Below, piece by piece: positions 1 through 6,803 of a stretch of DNA of 15,428 nucleotides; the first letter of the stretch is position 1, and each line of letters begins with the position of its first letter. A program made the translations under genes and the position numbers. A model generated the notes under the pieces. It worked only from the letters and a program-made list of their open reading frames with translations, searched no databases and was not told the DNA's origin. Origin of the DNA: an uncultured Bacilli bacterium (GTDB lineage Bacteria; Bacillota_I; Bacilli_A; RF39; UBA660); the NCBI GenBank assembly GCA_947624915.1, contig CANQMF010000019.1, positions 1 through 15,428 on the forward strand, given 5' to 3'.

Positions 1-26
1 AATACCCTAGATTTTTCATTTTTATG

Positions 27-65
27 AAAAAAAGACAAATAAGTAAAAATGTTTACCTATTTGTC
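27..65 (-). terminator. Rho-independent terminator of the vanY-like pair
   Basis: Read on the minus strand, an 8-bp stem (58-65 pairs with 34-41) continues after one A-C mismatch into a 5-bp inner stem (52-56 with 43-47) around a 4-base loop. It is followed by seven U residues (33-27). It lies 30 bases beyond the stop of the downstream gene, which is standard geometry for ending the two-gene minus-strand transcript. On the plus strand no U-tract follows, so it acts in one direction. Confidence 0.88.
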
Positions 66-74
66 AACAGTCTG

Positions 75-96
75 AAAGAATTCGTTTGAATTCTTT
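75..96 (-). repeat. Perfect 9-bp inverted repeat at the end of the downstream vanY-like gene
   Basis: Arms 75-83 and 88-96 are perfectly complementary around a 4-base loop, and each contains a GAATTC. The hairpin begins at the last base of the stop codon (96-98) of the minus-strand gene. No good U-tract follows, so it is more likely an RNA 3'-end stabiliser or a secondary hairpin than the main terminator, which lies at 27-65. Confidence 0.4.
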
Positions 97-1358
97 TATT
101 GTATTAGAGCATTTTTAATAAAATATTCATAATATTCATCTAAAGTTATGTTATTATCGTGAATATATTGAGCTATTTCTAAGCCAACATAACGATATTG
201 ATAATTACGAGAAATTTTAGTATATTTTTGTTTGTCTTCAGGGTATCTTAAAATAAAACCAAATTTAAAAGCATTTTTTTGCATCCAAGAACTTTCTTTA
301 TATTTATTAAAGTTTTGGCTTTTATAGTCACTTTTGATACCTAGGGTAATAATTAATCCTGTTTGTTGTTCGGAAAAACCTGGTCTTTCATACTTTTTAT
401 CAGCATTGCTTTTACCATATTTAGTAACATAACTATCATATAGTTTTTTTTGTTCATCATAAGAAATATAGCCACTAACAATATATAATTGTAAATTCTC
501 TTTACTAGCTACATCATACATCTTTTTATATGCTTCGTATGCTTCATTATTTAGTTTTCCATTACCATATTCTTTATCGATGACCATTAAATCTTTAGGA
601 ATATAATCTGATTTTAAATAATAATAATGATTAACTACAGGTGTATTTAAATCAGCTTGTTCTTTATCGATGTATTCTTTTTTGTCTAAATTGTGATTTA
701 CACTTTCAACAATTTCATGAGCTGTTAACTTATCGTTTTGTTTTTGAAATTCTTTATATCTACTAAGATTATTTGGTATAAAATATGACTCAATAATATA
801 TTTTTTATCATCTATATTTAATTTAATATCGTATGTATCTAGGTTATGGTTTACGGCATATATGGTATCATCCACATTTAAATCATATTTTTTATGGTAT
901 GTTTGATAACGGAGCGTCAAATCTTTTTTATAATCATTATGCACAATTAGTTCTTCAATGAAAGGACTATATTCTACATTGTTCAAATTATTATTAACCA
1001 TAAATAATAATTCGTCCATTGTTATGTCTTTGTATTTTGCATGATAACAAAGATAATCAGAAAGATGTTTATTTTGATAATTTTTATTAAATAGTAGTTT
1101 ACTTAAATAAGGTAGATATGCATTATCTAAAATAGTGTTAATTTCATCTTTAGTCAACAAGTCATCAATTATGCTGATATCTTTATTGGTATAACCTTTA
1201 CTTTCTAATTTGTCATGGATGGAAATGTTTAAGGTTAGATATGCTCCAAACATTATCCACATAATAAATGCTATAACTATTATTAATATGGTGTTTTTAA
1301 TAATTTTGGTAATGCATTTTTGCTTAGGCGTTTTCAATATAGTATGCATAGTATTCAT
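96..1358 (-). CDS. Membrane-anchored VanY-like protein, catalytic residues lost (pseudoenzyme)
   Basis: 420 residues from the ATG at 1358. A TTG at 1361 and an ATG at 1349 are alternatives, and none has a visible ribosome binding site, so translation is probably coupled to the upstream gene, whose last 33 bases it overlaps. One transmembrane helix (about 16-43) puts the rest outside the cell. Three repeat units of about 33 residues, each ending in a VNxNL-type motif, lie at 99-131, 147-179 and 198-230. The C-terminal 170 residues align without gaps in the key blocks to the VanY carboxypeptidase domain of the upstream neighbour, including the GFILRYP and YRYVG blocks. The zinc ligands His, Asp and His are replaced by Q331, T338 and Q387, the catalytic Glu by R384, and the active-site Arg by I298. 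I infer that it cannot hydrolyse peptides but still folds; the intact frame suggests a retained role, perhaps binding stem peptides or assisting its active partner. Confidence 0.85.
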   Translation of the reverse strand: MNTMHTILKTPKQKCITKIIKNTILIIVIAFIMWIMFGAYLTLNISIHDKLESKGYTNKDISIIDDLLTKDEINTILDNAYLPYLSKLLFNKNYQNKHLSDYLCYHAKYKDITMDELLFMVNNNLNNVEYSPFIEELIVHNDYKKDLTLRYQTYHKKYDLNVDDTIYAVNHNLDTYDIKLNIDDKKYIIESYFIPNNLSRYKEFQKQNDKLTAHEIVESVNHNLDKKEYIDKEQADLNTPVVNHYYYLKSDYIPKDLMVIDKEYGNGKLNNEAYEAYKKMYDVASKENLQLYIVSGYISYDEQKKLYDSYVTKYGKSNADKKYERPGFSEQQTGLIITLGIKSDYKSQNFNKYKESSWMQKNAFKFGFILRYPEDKQKYTKISRNYQYRYVGLEIAQYIHDNNITLDEYYEYFIKNALIQ

Positions 1359-2280
1359 CAAAGGTTATATTAGCATCATGAATTATAGTTGCAACATCAA
1401 CACCAACATAGCGATAGTGCCATGATTCGTAGGAATAACCTGTTAAATATTCTTTATCTTTGGGATATCTTAGAATAAAACCATATTCATGAGCATGATT
1501 TTGAAGCCAAGTGAAAGCCTCTGTTTTATCAAAACCGTCGGAATTAGCACCATAAGTAGTAACGTCTAAAGCTAAACCAGTTTGGTGTTCTGAATGTCCA
1601 GCTTTAGCAGCGTAGACTTTAGCATATTCTTCACCAAAATCACGTAAGTAATCATTGTATACTTGCTCTTGTTCCTCATGAGAACGGTAGGCTGAGTTAA
1701 CAATAATAGTAATATTTTCTTCTTTAGCAGCATTAAACATTTTAACAAAAGCATCGTAAGTCTCTTCACGAAGTTGTTGATTTTCCCCATAAGCGTACCA
1801 ATTTTTAACTGTTACTAAATCATCAGCCACAAAATCACTAGGTAATTTATAAAATTTATTATTAAGCATTAAAATATCTTTAGAAACATCTGTTTCTTTA
1901 ACATCTTCATACCACTCTTTATCGGCCCCCACGTTGACAATTGCTACCACATCTTGAGGTTTACTATTTAAATTATTCTCATAGTAGTTAATGTAATCAT
2001 CAACTTTAGCTGGTATGTAGTATGTTTCTTTGATTATATCTAAATACATGTGATCATATTCTTTGTCTAATAGTGATGTCATAAATTCTTCATTTGTTTT
2101 TTTCTCTAAAAGTTGATATTCTTCTTTAGAATATCCATTTGAAATTAGCTTATATTCTAGTGTTTTGCGATAGTTGAGTTCTTCAATCGTTTTAAACACA
2201 AAAATACCTAAAATACTGAGCAATACAATTGATAAAACTAATACAATAATTGGTTTTTTTTTCATTTTTCTTTTTTTCAT
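1324..2280 (-). CDS. Membrane-anchored VanY-family zinc D,D-carboxypeptidase
   Basis: 318 residues. Members of this family (peptidase M15B, VanY) remove the terminal D-alanine from peptidoglycan pentapeptides outside the membrane. A lysine-rich start and one helix (about 10-30) form a signal anchor. One copy of the VNxN-type repeat unit seen three times in the downstream paralogue lies at about 93-124. The catalytic domain covers about 150-318. The motif SAYRS gives Arg199, SEHQTG gives zinc ligand His232, LALDV gives Asp239, and ESWHYRYVG gives catalytic Glu285 and zinc ligand His288, so all key residues are present. The start at 2280 is chosen because GGAGGG lies just upstream at 2284-2289; an in-frame TTG at 2310 lies beyond the likely -10 box. 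It is the first gene of a two-gene minus-strand operon. Whether it confers glycopeptide resistance cannot be told; no vanS, vanR or vanH/A/X is present here. Confidence 0.92.
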   Translation of the reverse strand: MKKRKMKKKPIIVLVLSIVLLSILGIFVFKTIEELNYRKTLEYKLISNGYSKEEYQLLEKKTNEEFMTSLLDKEYDHMYLDIIKETYYIPAKVDDYINYYENNLNSKPQDVVAIVNVGADKEWYEDVKETDVSKDILMLNNKFYKLPSDFVADDLVTVKNWYAYGENQQLREETYDAFVKMFNAAKEENITIIVNSAYRSHEEQEQVYNDYLRDFGEEYAKVYAAKAGHSEHQTGLALDVTTYGANSDGFDKTEAFTWLQNHAHEYGFILRYPKDKEYLTGYSYESWHYRYVGVDVATIIHDANITFDEYYAYYIENA

Positions 2281-2298
2281 AAGCCCTCCATTATTTTT

Positions 2299-2304
2299 AT
2301 TATA
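2299..2304 (-). promoter_or_regulatory. Probable -10 box of the vanY-like operon
   Basis: A perfect TATAAT on the minus strand, 18 bases before the GGAGGG ribosome binding site side of the start at 2280. No convincing -35 hexamer sits 16-18 bases upstream (the best is TATTAA), so this is either a weak promoter or one needing an activator. The 2281-2402 gap is shared with the divergent dac gene, for which I see no clear promoter. Confidence 0.38.
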
Positions 2305-2402
2305 CCTCAAATTAACATAAATTAATACATTATTTGTGAGAAGATAATCATAAAAAATAGTCTAATAAAATCTGCTTTTCATATATTTAATTAGAGGTGC
2401 AT

Positions 2403-3578
2403 ATGAAAAAGTTTTTATTTTTAGCTTTTTGCTTTATTTTTCTGATGGGTGTGGTAGATGCTGAAGAAAAAAATAAGGAAAATAATACTTTATCACCGAA
2501 TGCTAAAAGTGCTATTGTCATTGAGGCTGATACGGGTGAAATATTATATCAATATAATGCACATGAATCTTTACCCCCAGCTTCCATGACTAAAATGATG
2601 AGTTTACTTTTAATAATGGAAGCTATTGATAGTGGGGTTATTAATTATAATGATATGGTGACAGTTAGTAAGAATGCTTCTAGTATGGGTGGTTCACAAA
2701 TATTGCTAGAAACCGGTGAGAATATGAGTGTTGATGATTTGCTTAAAGGTATTACTGTAGCTAGTGGTAATGATGCAGTAGTGGCATTAGCTGAAAAGAT
2801 AGGTGGAACAGAAGAAAATTTTGTTAATATGATGAATAAAAAAGCCAAGGAATTGGGTTTAAAAAATACCAATTTCAAAAATTGTCATGGTTTAGATGAA
2901 GATAAACATTATTCTAGTGCCTATGATATGGTTATGATAGCTAAAGAATTAGTTAAACATCAAAAAATATTGGATTATAGTTCTATATATGAAACATATT
3001 TGCGCAAAGGGACAGAAAGACAAACTTGGCTTGTTAATACTAATAAATTGGTTAGATTTAAACAAGGTGTTGATGGATTAAAGACAGGTTATACAGAAGG
3101 TTCGGGATATTGTCTAACTGCTACGATGAAAAAAGATAACATGCGAATTATTGCTGTAGCAATGGGAGAACCTGATAGTAGTACTAGAAATGATGAGGTC
3201 AGTGGGATGTTAGATTATGCTTTCGCTCAATATGCAATGGATACACTGTATACCAAAAATAGTGTTGTAGATAATATTAAATTAGAAAAAAGTAATATGT
3301 CGAATGTTGAAGTAGTACCAACAGAAGATGTTAAGGTTTTATATCAGAAAACAGTTGGTAAGAAAAACATTACTTATGATATTAAGTATAAAAATATTAA
3401 AGATAAGATGGCGGTAGGAGATGTGATTGGGGAATTAATATTGAAGGAAGATGATAAAGAGATAAAGAGAATTAATTTAACCGTTAATAAGGATGTGCAA
3501 AAAGCAAGTTTTCTTGATTTGTTCAGTCGTTATTTTCGAGATACAATTATTGGGAATATTAAAATCAGTAAAGCGTAA
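2403..3578 (+). CDS. dacF: Serine-type D-alanyl-D-alanine carboxypeptidase (DacF/PBP5 family)
   Basis: 391 residues. Low-molecular-weight penicillin-binding proteins of this type cut the terminal D-Ala from pentapeptides in the wall and control cross-linking. A signal peptide occupies 1-20 (cleavage after VVDA). The three penicillin-binding motifs are intact: SMTK at 61-64 (nucleophile Ser61), SGN at 121-123 and KTG at 227-229. A beta-rich PBP5_C-like domain follows at about 290-365. The last 25 residues form an amphipathic helix, the usual membrane anchor of this family. The start at 2403 is preferred over the GTG at 2397 because AGAGG at 2393-2397 is then spaced 5 bases away. It is transcribed divergently from the vanY-like pair, which acts on the same substrate by a different chemistry, and is monocistronic with a terminator directly after it. 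The dacF symbol, rather than dacA, is by overall resemblance only. Confidence 0.93.
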   Translation: MKKFLFLAFCFIFLMGVVDAEEKNKENNTLSPNAKSAIVIEADTGEILYQYNAHESLPPASMTKMMSLLLIMEAIDSGVINYNDMVTVSKNASSMGGSQILLETGENMSVDDLLKGITVASGNDAVVALAEKIGGTEENFVNMMNKKAKELGLKNTNFKNCHGLDEDKHYSSAYDMVMIAKELVKHQKILDYSSIYETYLRKGTERQTWLVNTNKLVRFKQGVDGLKTGYTEGSGYCLTATMKKDNMRIIAVAMGEPDSSTRNDEVSGMLDYAFAQYAMDTLYTKNSVVDNIKLEKSNMSNVEVVPTEDVKVLYQKTVGKKNITYDIKYKNIKDKMAVGDVIGELILKEDDKEIKRINLTVNKDVQKASFLDLFSRYFRDTIIGNIKISKA

Positions 3579-3581
3579 TTA

Positions 3582-3609
3582 AAATGCCAAGTCGACTTGG
3601 TATTTTTTT
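3582..3609 (+). terminator. Rho-independent terminator after dacF
   Basis: An 8-bp stem (3584-3591 with 3596-3603, including one G-U pair) with a TCGA loop is followed by a run of seven T residues (3603-3609). It begins four bases after the dacF stop codon. Confidence 0.88.
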
Positions 3610-3631
3610 GTTTTTGATAGTTGTTTTTATA

Positions 3632-3645
3632 AATTCTATAGAATT
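3632..3645. repeat. Perfect 14-bp palindrome upstream of yqeG
   Basis: Positions 3632-3638 are the exact reverse complement of 3639-3645. It sits between the dacF terminator and the yqeG promoter, about 28 bases upstream of the -35 element. It could be an operator for a dimeric regulator, but a palindrome of this size can also arise by chance in AT-rich DNA. Confidence 0.3.
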
Positions 3646-3672
3646 ATACTTCATCTTTAAGAGAATGAAATG

Positions 3673-3701
3673 TTGATCAATATAGTTAACTGTGATAAAA
3701 T
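3673..3701 (+). promoter_or_regulatory. Promoter of the yqeG-yqeH operon
   Basis: TTGATC (3673-3678), a 17-base spacer and TAAAAT (3696-3701), with TGA directly before the -10 giving an extended -10. The expected start of transcription is near 3708. The yqeG ribosome binding site AAGGGGG (3714-3720) follows, so the leader is very short. Confidence 0.65.
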
Positions 3702-3728
3702 TGTATTGTAGTGAAGGGGGCATAAGTT

Positions 3729-4250
3729 ATGGAAAAGTATGTACCTGATGTTTATCAAAAAAGTATATACACTGTTAATTATGATCAATTGTATGCCCGA
3801 GGTATCAGGTGTTTGTTGTTCGATTTAGATAATACAATAGTTACCATTGATGAAACAAGGCCTAACGAGAAAACGAAAGATTTATTTAAAAAATTAAAAC
3901 AAAAAGGTTTTCACATTATAATCTTTTCCAATAGCTTGAAAAAACGTGTTCATCCTTTTATGGAAGAACTTAATGTTGATTGTTGCCCTTGTGCTTGTAA
4001 GCCTCGTCCACGTAAGTTTTTATCAATTATTAAAATATATGAATTAAAATTTAGTGAAATAGCCATCATAGGTGACTCTATTATGGATGATATTTTTGGC
4101 GGAAACAATGTAGGAATTACTACTGTTTTGGTAGAACAACTGGGGCCAAAGGAATTCTTTTTTGCACGATTAAAACGATGTAAAGAACGTTCTATTTTAA
4201 AAAAATTACGTGATGAAAATTTATTTACTAAGGGACGATATTATGAGTAA
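3729..4250 (+). CDS. yqeG: YqeG-family HAD-IIIA phosphatase
   Basis: 173 residues, the usual length of the family. HAD-superfamily hydrolase whose physiological substrate is not firmly established. Motif I is FDLDNT with nucleophile Asp32 and acid/base Asp34. Motif II is FSNS around Ser67. The motif III lysine is Lys91 in the KPRP stretch. Motif IV is GDSIMDD with Asp116 and Asp120/121, followed by GGNNVGI. A strong ribosome binding site lies 8 bases before the ATG. It is followed, with an 8-base overlap, by yqeH, the same gene order as in Bacillus subtilis. An unusual feature is four cysteines in six residues (85, 86, 88, 90) just before the catalytic lysine. Cytosolic; no transmembrane segment. 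Confidence 0.92.
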   Translation: MEKYVPDVYQKSIYTVNYDQLYARGIRCLLFDLDNTIVTIDETRPNEKTKDLFKKLKQKGFHIIIFSNSLKKRVHPFMEELNVDCCPCACKPRPRKFLSIIKIYELKFSEIAIIGDSIMDDIFGGNNVGITTVLVEQLGPKEFFFARLKRCKERSILKKLRDENLFTKGRYYE

Positions 4251-5232
4251 GTGTATTGGCTGTGGTGCTGTTTTACAACAAGCTGATGCTAATTCAGTAG
4301 GGTATACCAGAAAAATTGGAAGCCAGTTGTGTGAACGCTGTTTTCGTATTAAGCATTATAATGATTATAAGTTAGTAGTAAAAGATAATAATGATTTTAT
4401 CAATATTTTGCAAAGAGTTGGTCAGACTGATAGTTTGGTTTTGTTAGTTGTTGATTTATTAAATATTCCTAAGGTGTTAAATGATTTAAATAAGTATTTA
4501 CACAATAAAATATTATTGGTCCTAACTAAGCGTGACCTTTTACCACTTTCTGTTTATGATGATAAATTAATTAACTATTTTAAGAATTATCATTTAAATA
4601 TTATTGACTCTGTTATTATTAGTAGTAGTAAGAATTATCATTTTGATTTGTTGTTGGAAAAAATTTATAAGTATCAGACCAATAGTTATGTTTATGTTGT
4701 TGGTTTTACTAATGCTGGAAAGTCTACAATGATAAATAAGATAATTTATAACTATGGTAGTCAGGAACCATTTATTACGACAAGTATGTTACCATCGACG
4801 ACAATTGATAGTATAGAGATAAAATTAAATGATAGATTATCTTTAGTAGATACGCCCGGTTTATTAGATAAAAATAGTTTTATCAATATTATTGATGCAG
4901 TTACTCTAAAAAAAATAACGCCTCTAAAAGAGATAAAACCTAAAACTTATCAAATTAAGGCTAAACAATCTATTATGATTGAAGATTTTTTTCGAATCGA
5001 TTGTGAGCATACTAATTCTCTTACCTTCTATGTTGCCAATAGTTTGAGTATAATTAGAGATTTTAAAGTTAATAATAAATTGAATGATCTTGAACATCAT
5101 ATTATAAAGGTTGAAGAAAATAGTGATATTGTAATTAATGGTTTAGGCTTTATTAAGATCGTTAACAGTGATTGTTTTAATATATATGTACCAAAGGGTG
5201 TCGATGTTTATACTCGTCATGCATTAATATAA
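4243..5232 (+). CDS. yqeH: YqeH, circularly permuted GTPase for 30S ribosome assembly
   Basis: 329 residues. YqeH homologues bind GTP and assist assembly of the small ribosomal subunit. The N-terminal zinc finger has two CxxC pairs (Cys4, Cys7, Cys30, Cys33). The GTPase motifs come in the permuted order G4-G5-G1-G2-G3: TKRD at 95-98, SSSK at 127-130, the P-loop GFTNAGKST at 154-162, the TT pair at 186-187 and DTPG at 203-206. The C-terminal third is the RNA/ribosome-binding part. The start at 4243 lies inside the end of yqeG (8-base overlap) and is preceded by AAGGGA about nine bases upstream; an in-frame GTG at 4210 lacks such a site. Coupling to yqeG is likely. In B. subtilis the next genes are aroE and yhbY; here they are replaced by two unrecognised genes. 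Confidence 0.95.
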   Translation: MSKCIGCGAVLQQADANSVGYTRKIGSQLCERCFRIKHYNDYKLVVKDNNDFINILQRVGQTDSLVLLVVDLLNIPKVLNDLNKYLHNKILLVLTKRDLLPLSVYDDKLINYFKNYHLNIIDSVIISSSKNYHFDLLLEKIYKYQTNSYVYVVGFTNAGKSTMINKIIYNYGSQEPFITTSMLPSTTIDSIEIKLNDRLSLVDTPGLLDKNSFINIIDAVTLKKITPLKEIKPKTYQIKAKQSIMIEDFFRIDCEHTNSLTFYVANSLSIIRDFKVNNKLNDLEHHIIKVEENSDIVINGLGFIKIVNSDCFNIYVPKGVDVYTRHALI

Positions 5233-5244
5233 GGAGGAATAAAG

Positions 5245-6345
5245 GTGGATAATAGTAATGATGTCAAGATGAAAGAACAAGATAGGATGCGTAAAGAAGT
5301 TCTAGATGAATTAAATCATAAGGGTGATAACGTAAATAAAAACTTAGGTGAAATAAAATCTTTTGGAGCACCTAAACAATATTCCAATGTTCATTTTGCA
5401 CCTGAAAAAGAACAAAAGAGTAAAAAAGAACAAAACCAAACTAATGTGGATGTAAATCCCAAAAGTAAGGGAAGTCTATCTTTACTTGTTATTTGTTCGC
5501 TTATTGTCTTAGTTTGTATCATGTTATTTCCTACTGTCTCTAAGCGTTTAAGTGCTTATAAGAATGCTCAACGTAAGCCAGTAGTTAAAGAAGTAGAAGA
5601 ACCAGAAAAGGAGTATGAAAAAATTACTTTGGATAGTGAAATCGTTCAAAATTTAAAGTATCCTGTAATGCATAACGACCGCACTAATAACAAGACTTAT
5701 TACACGAATGATAAGTTAACGATAGGTAGTTTTTCTAATAATGATATTTTATATAATGCCCTATTAGATATATATGAGGGTAATATGGCCAAGTATAGTG
5801 GTGGTTATAGTGGTAAATATTGCGGTTCTAATAATAATAAAGTTTCTTTATCAGCTAGGTATATTAAGATGCGCATTGAAAATTTATATACAAGAAATGC
5901 TAAATACAGTTTAACGGATTTTGTAGTACCATCTAATAATACCGATACCAAATATATTGGTGCATGGAGATATAATGCTAATGAAAATCTTTATGTTTAT
6001 TATGGTAATTGTGGTTCTATTGCACAATCTAATATTGAATACTATGATATAAAAGTTCCATTTGAAGCAACAAGCTCTGACAAAAATGTGGAGATATATG
6101 TTGATAACTATGTTGCTTTTGCCGTTGTTAATAAGAGTGCTAAAAGTTATACGCTTTATAAAAATGCAAACTATACAGAAGAGTTAAAAAAAGGTAGTTT
6201 AAAGACAAATGATTATCAAAATGAGTTGACTGATATTGTTAAAAATTTAGATAAGAATAATGTTAAAAAATATCGATTTACCTTTACCATTGATAATTGT
6301 GCATATCAAGATTATTGTTTTTATGGTGGTTCATGGCAAAATTAG
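5245..6345 (+). CDS. Unrecognised membrane-anchored protein with extracellular domain
   Basis: 366 residues from a GTG start with a strong AAGGAGG (5231-5237) seven bases upstream, 12 bases after yqeH. I do not recognise a family. The first 75 residues are hydrophilic and charged (cytosolic, no signal peptide). One transmembrane helix lies at about 77-98. A Glu/Lys-rich linker (110-127) leads to an ectodomain of about 240 residues rich in Tyr and Asn, with four cysteines (193, 256, 352, 358) that could form two disulfides. The arrangement is a type II membrane protein. It is co-transcribed with yqeG and yqeH and overlaps the next gene by 13 bases, so the last two genes probably work together. 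A role in the envelope is inferred from topology only. Confidence 0.85.
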   Translation: MDNSNDVKMKEQDRMRKEVLDELNHKGDNVNKNLGEIKSFGAPKQYSNVHFAPEKEQKSKKEQNQTNVDVNPKSKGSLSLLVICSLIVLVCIMLFPTVSKRLSAYKNAQRKPVVKEVEEPEKEYEKITLDSEIVQNLKYPVMHNDRTNNKTYYTNDKLTIGSFSNNDILYNALLDIYEGNMAKYSGGYSGKYCGSNNNKVSLSARYIKMRIENLYTRNAKYSLTDFVVPSNNTDTKYIGAWRYNANENLYVYYGNCGSIAQSNIEYYDIKVPFEATSSDKNVEIYVDNYVAFAVVNKSAKSYTLYKNANYTEELKKGSLKTNDYQNELTDIVKNLDKNNVKKYRFTFTIDNCAYQDYCFYGGSWQN

Positions 6346-6746
6346 TATCTAATAATAATTACATGGATCGTCAACAATATATTAAGATGAATCATGAATT
6401 AAAAGAAACTAGTAATCAGCAATTGATGGAAAAAGCTAATGAACAGAGGATAGAGCTTGAAAAGTTATTGGAGAATCTTTCTATTCAAAGTGATAATATC
6501 ATTAGTAAACAAATGATTGGTGGAGATATTGTTTCAAAAGCTACGACTGTCCCAAAAAACGGCAGTCATTTGAAAATGAACGATAATGTTGGCAAAAAGT
6601 CTAAAAATAATGATAATAGTTCTTATCGAAACTATGAAAAATATTTAGGTGAAGCAGTAAACAGAGGTAAGACTATAATTGAGACGATGAAAAGTAAAGA
6701 TGAGTCTAGAAGTAAGTCCAAGAAAAGTATAAATAAAATTAATTAA
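6333..6746 (+). CDS. Unrecognised hydrophilic coiled-coil protein
   Basis: 137 residues from the ATG at 6333, which overlaps the previous gene by 13 bases. An in-frame TTG at 6297 and an ATG at 6363 are alternatives; a weak GGTGG just before 6333 and the overlap favour coupled translation from there. There is no signal peptide or transmembrane segment. Residues about 14-60 have the heptad-like spacing and Glu/Lys/Gln content of a coiled coil. The C-terminal half is Lys/Ser/Asn-rich and probably disordered. A cytosolic partner of the N-terminal tail of the upstream membrane protein is a reasonable guess, but only from position. Last gene of the yqeG operon. Confidence 0.75.
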   Translation: MAKLVSNNNYMDRQQYIKMNHELKETSNQQLMEKANEQRIELEKLLENLSIQSDNIISKQMIGGDIVSKATTVPKNGSHLKMNDNVGKKSKNNDNSSYRNYEKYLGEAVNRGKTIIETMKSKDESRSKSKKSINKIN

Positions 6747-6747
6747 G

Positions 6748-6771
6748 CATTTGATTTTTATCAAATGTTTT
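6748..6771 (+). terminator. Weak hairpin terminator overlapping the uvrA promoter
   Basis: CATTTGA (6748-6754) pairs with TCAAATG (6761-6767) around a six-base loop and is followed by TTTT. The stem is AT-rich and the U-tract short, so termination of the yqeG operon here is likely to be partial. A second copy of CATTTGA at 6787-6793 runs into the uvrA ribosome binding site and could pair with the same TCAAATG. Confidence 0.4.
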
Positions 6772-6781
6772 GTGTTATAAT
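6751..6781 (+). promoter_or_regulatory. Promoter of uvrA
   Basis: A perfect TATAAT (6776-6781) with TGT directly upstream (extended -10) and TTGATT at 6751-6756, a rather long 19-base spacer tolerated by extended -10 promoters. Transcription would begin near 6788, a few bases before the ribosome binding site GAGGTG (6792-6797). I see no LexA-type SOS box (CGAAC-N4-GTTCG-like) in the 57-base gap. Confidence 0.65.
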
Positions 6782-6803
6782 ATAGACATTTGAGGTGATT
6801 ACG

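Noticed and set aside
1210..1425. Plus-strand open frame across the vanY-like overlap
   Set aside because: It lies antisense to two well-supported genes, has no ribosome binding site and codes for no recognisable protein.
96..2280. The two vanY-like frames as one gene split by a frameshift
   Set aside because: Each has its own membrane anchor and a complete VanY domain; they are tandem paralogues, not halves of one protein.
96..2280. A vancomycin-resistance (van) gene cluster
   Set aside because: Only VanY-type domains are present; no ligase, dehydrogenase, VanX or two-component regulator adjoins them. VanY domains are common in ordinary wall metabolism.
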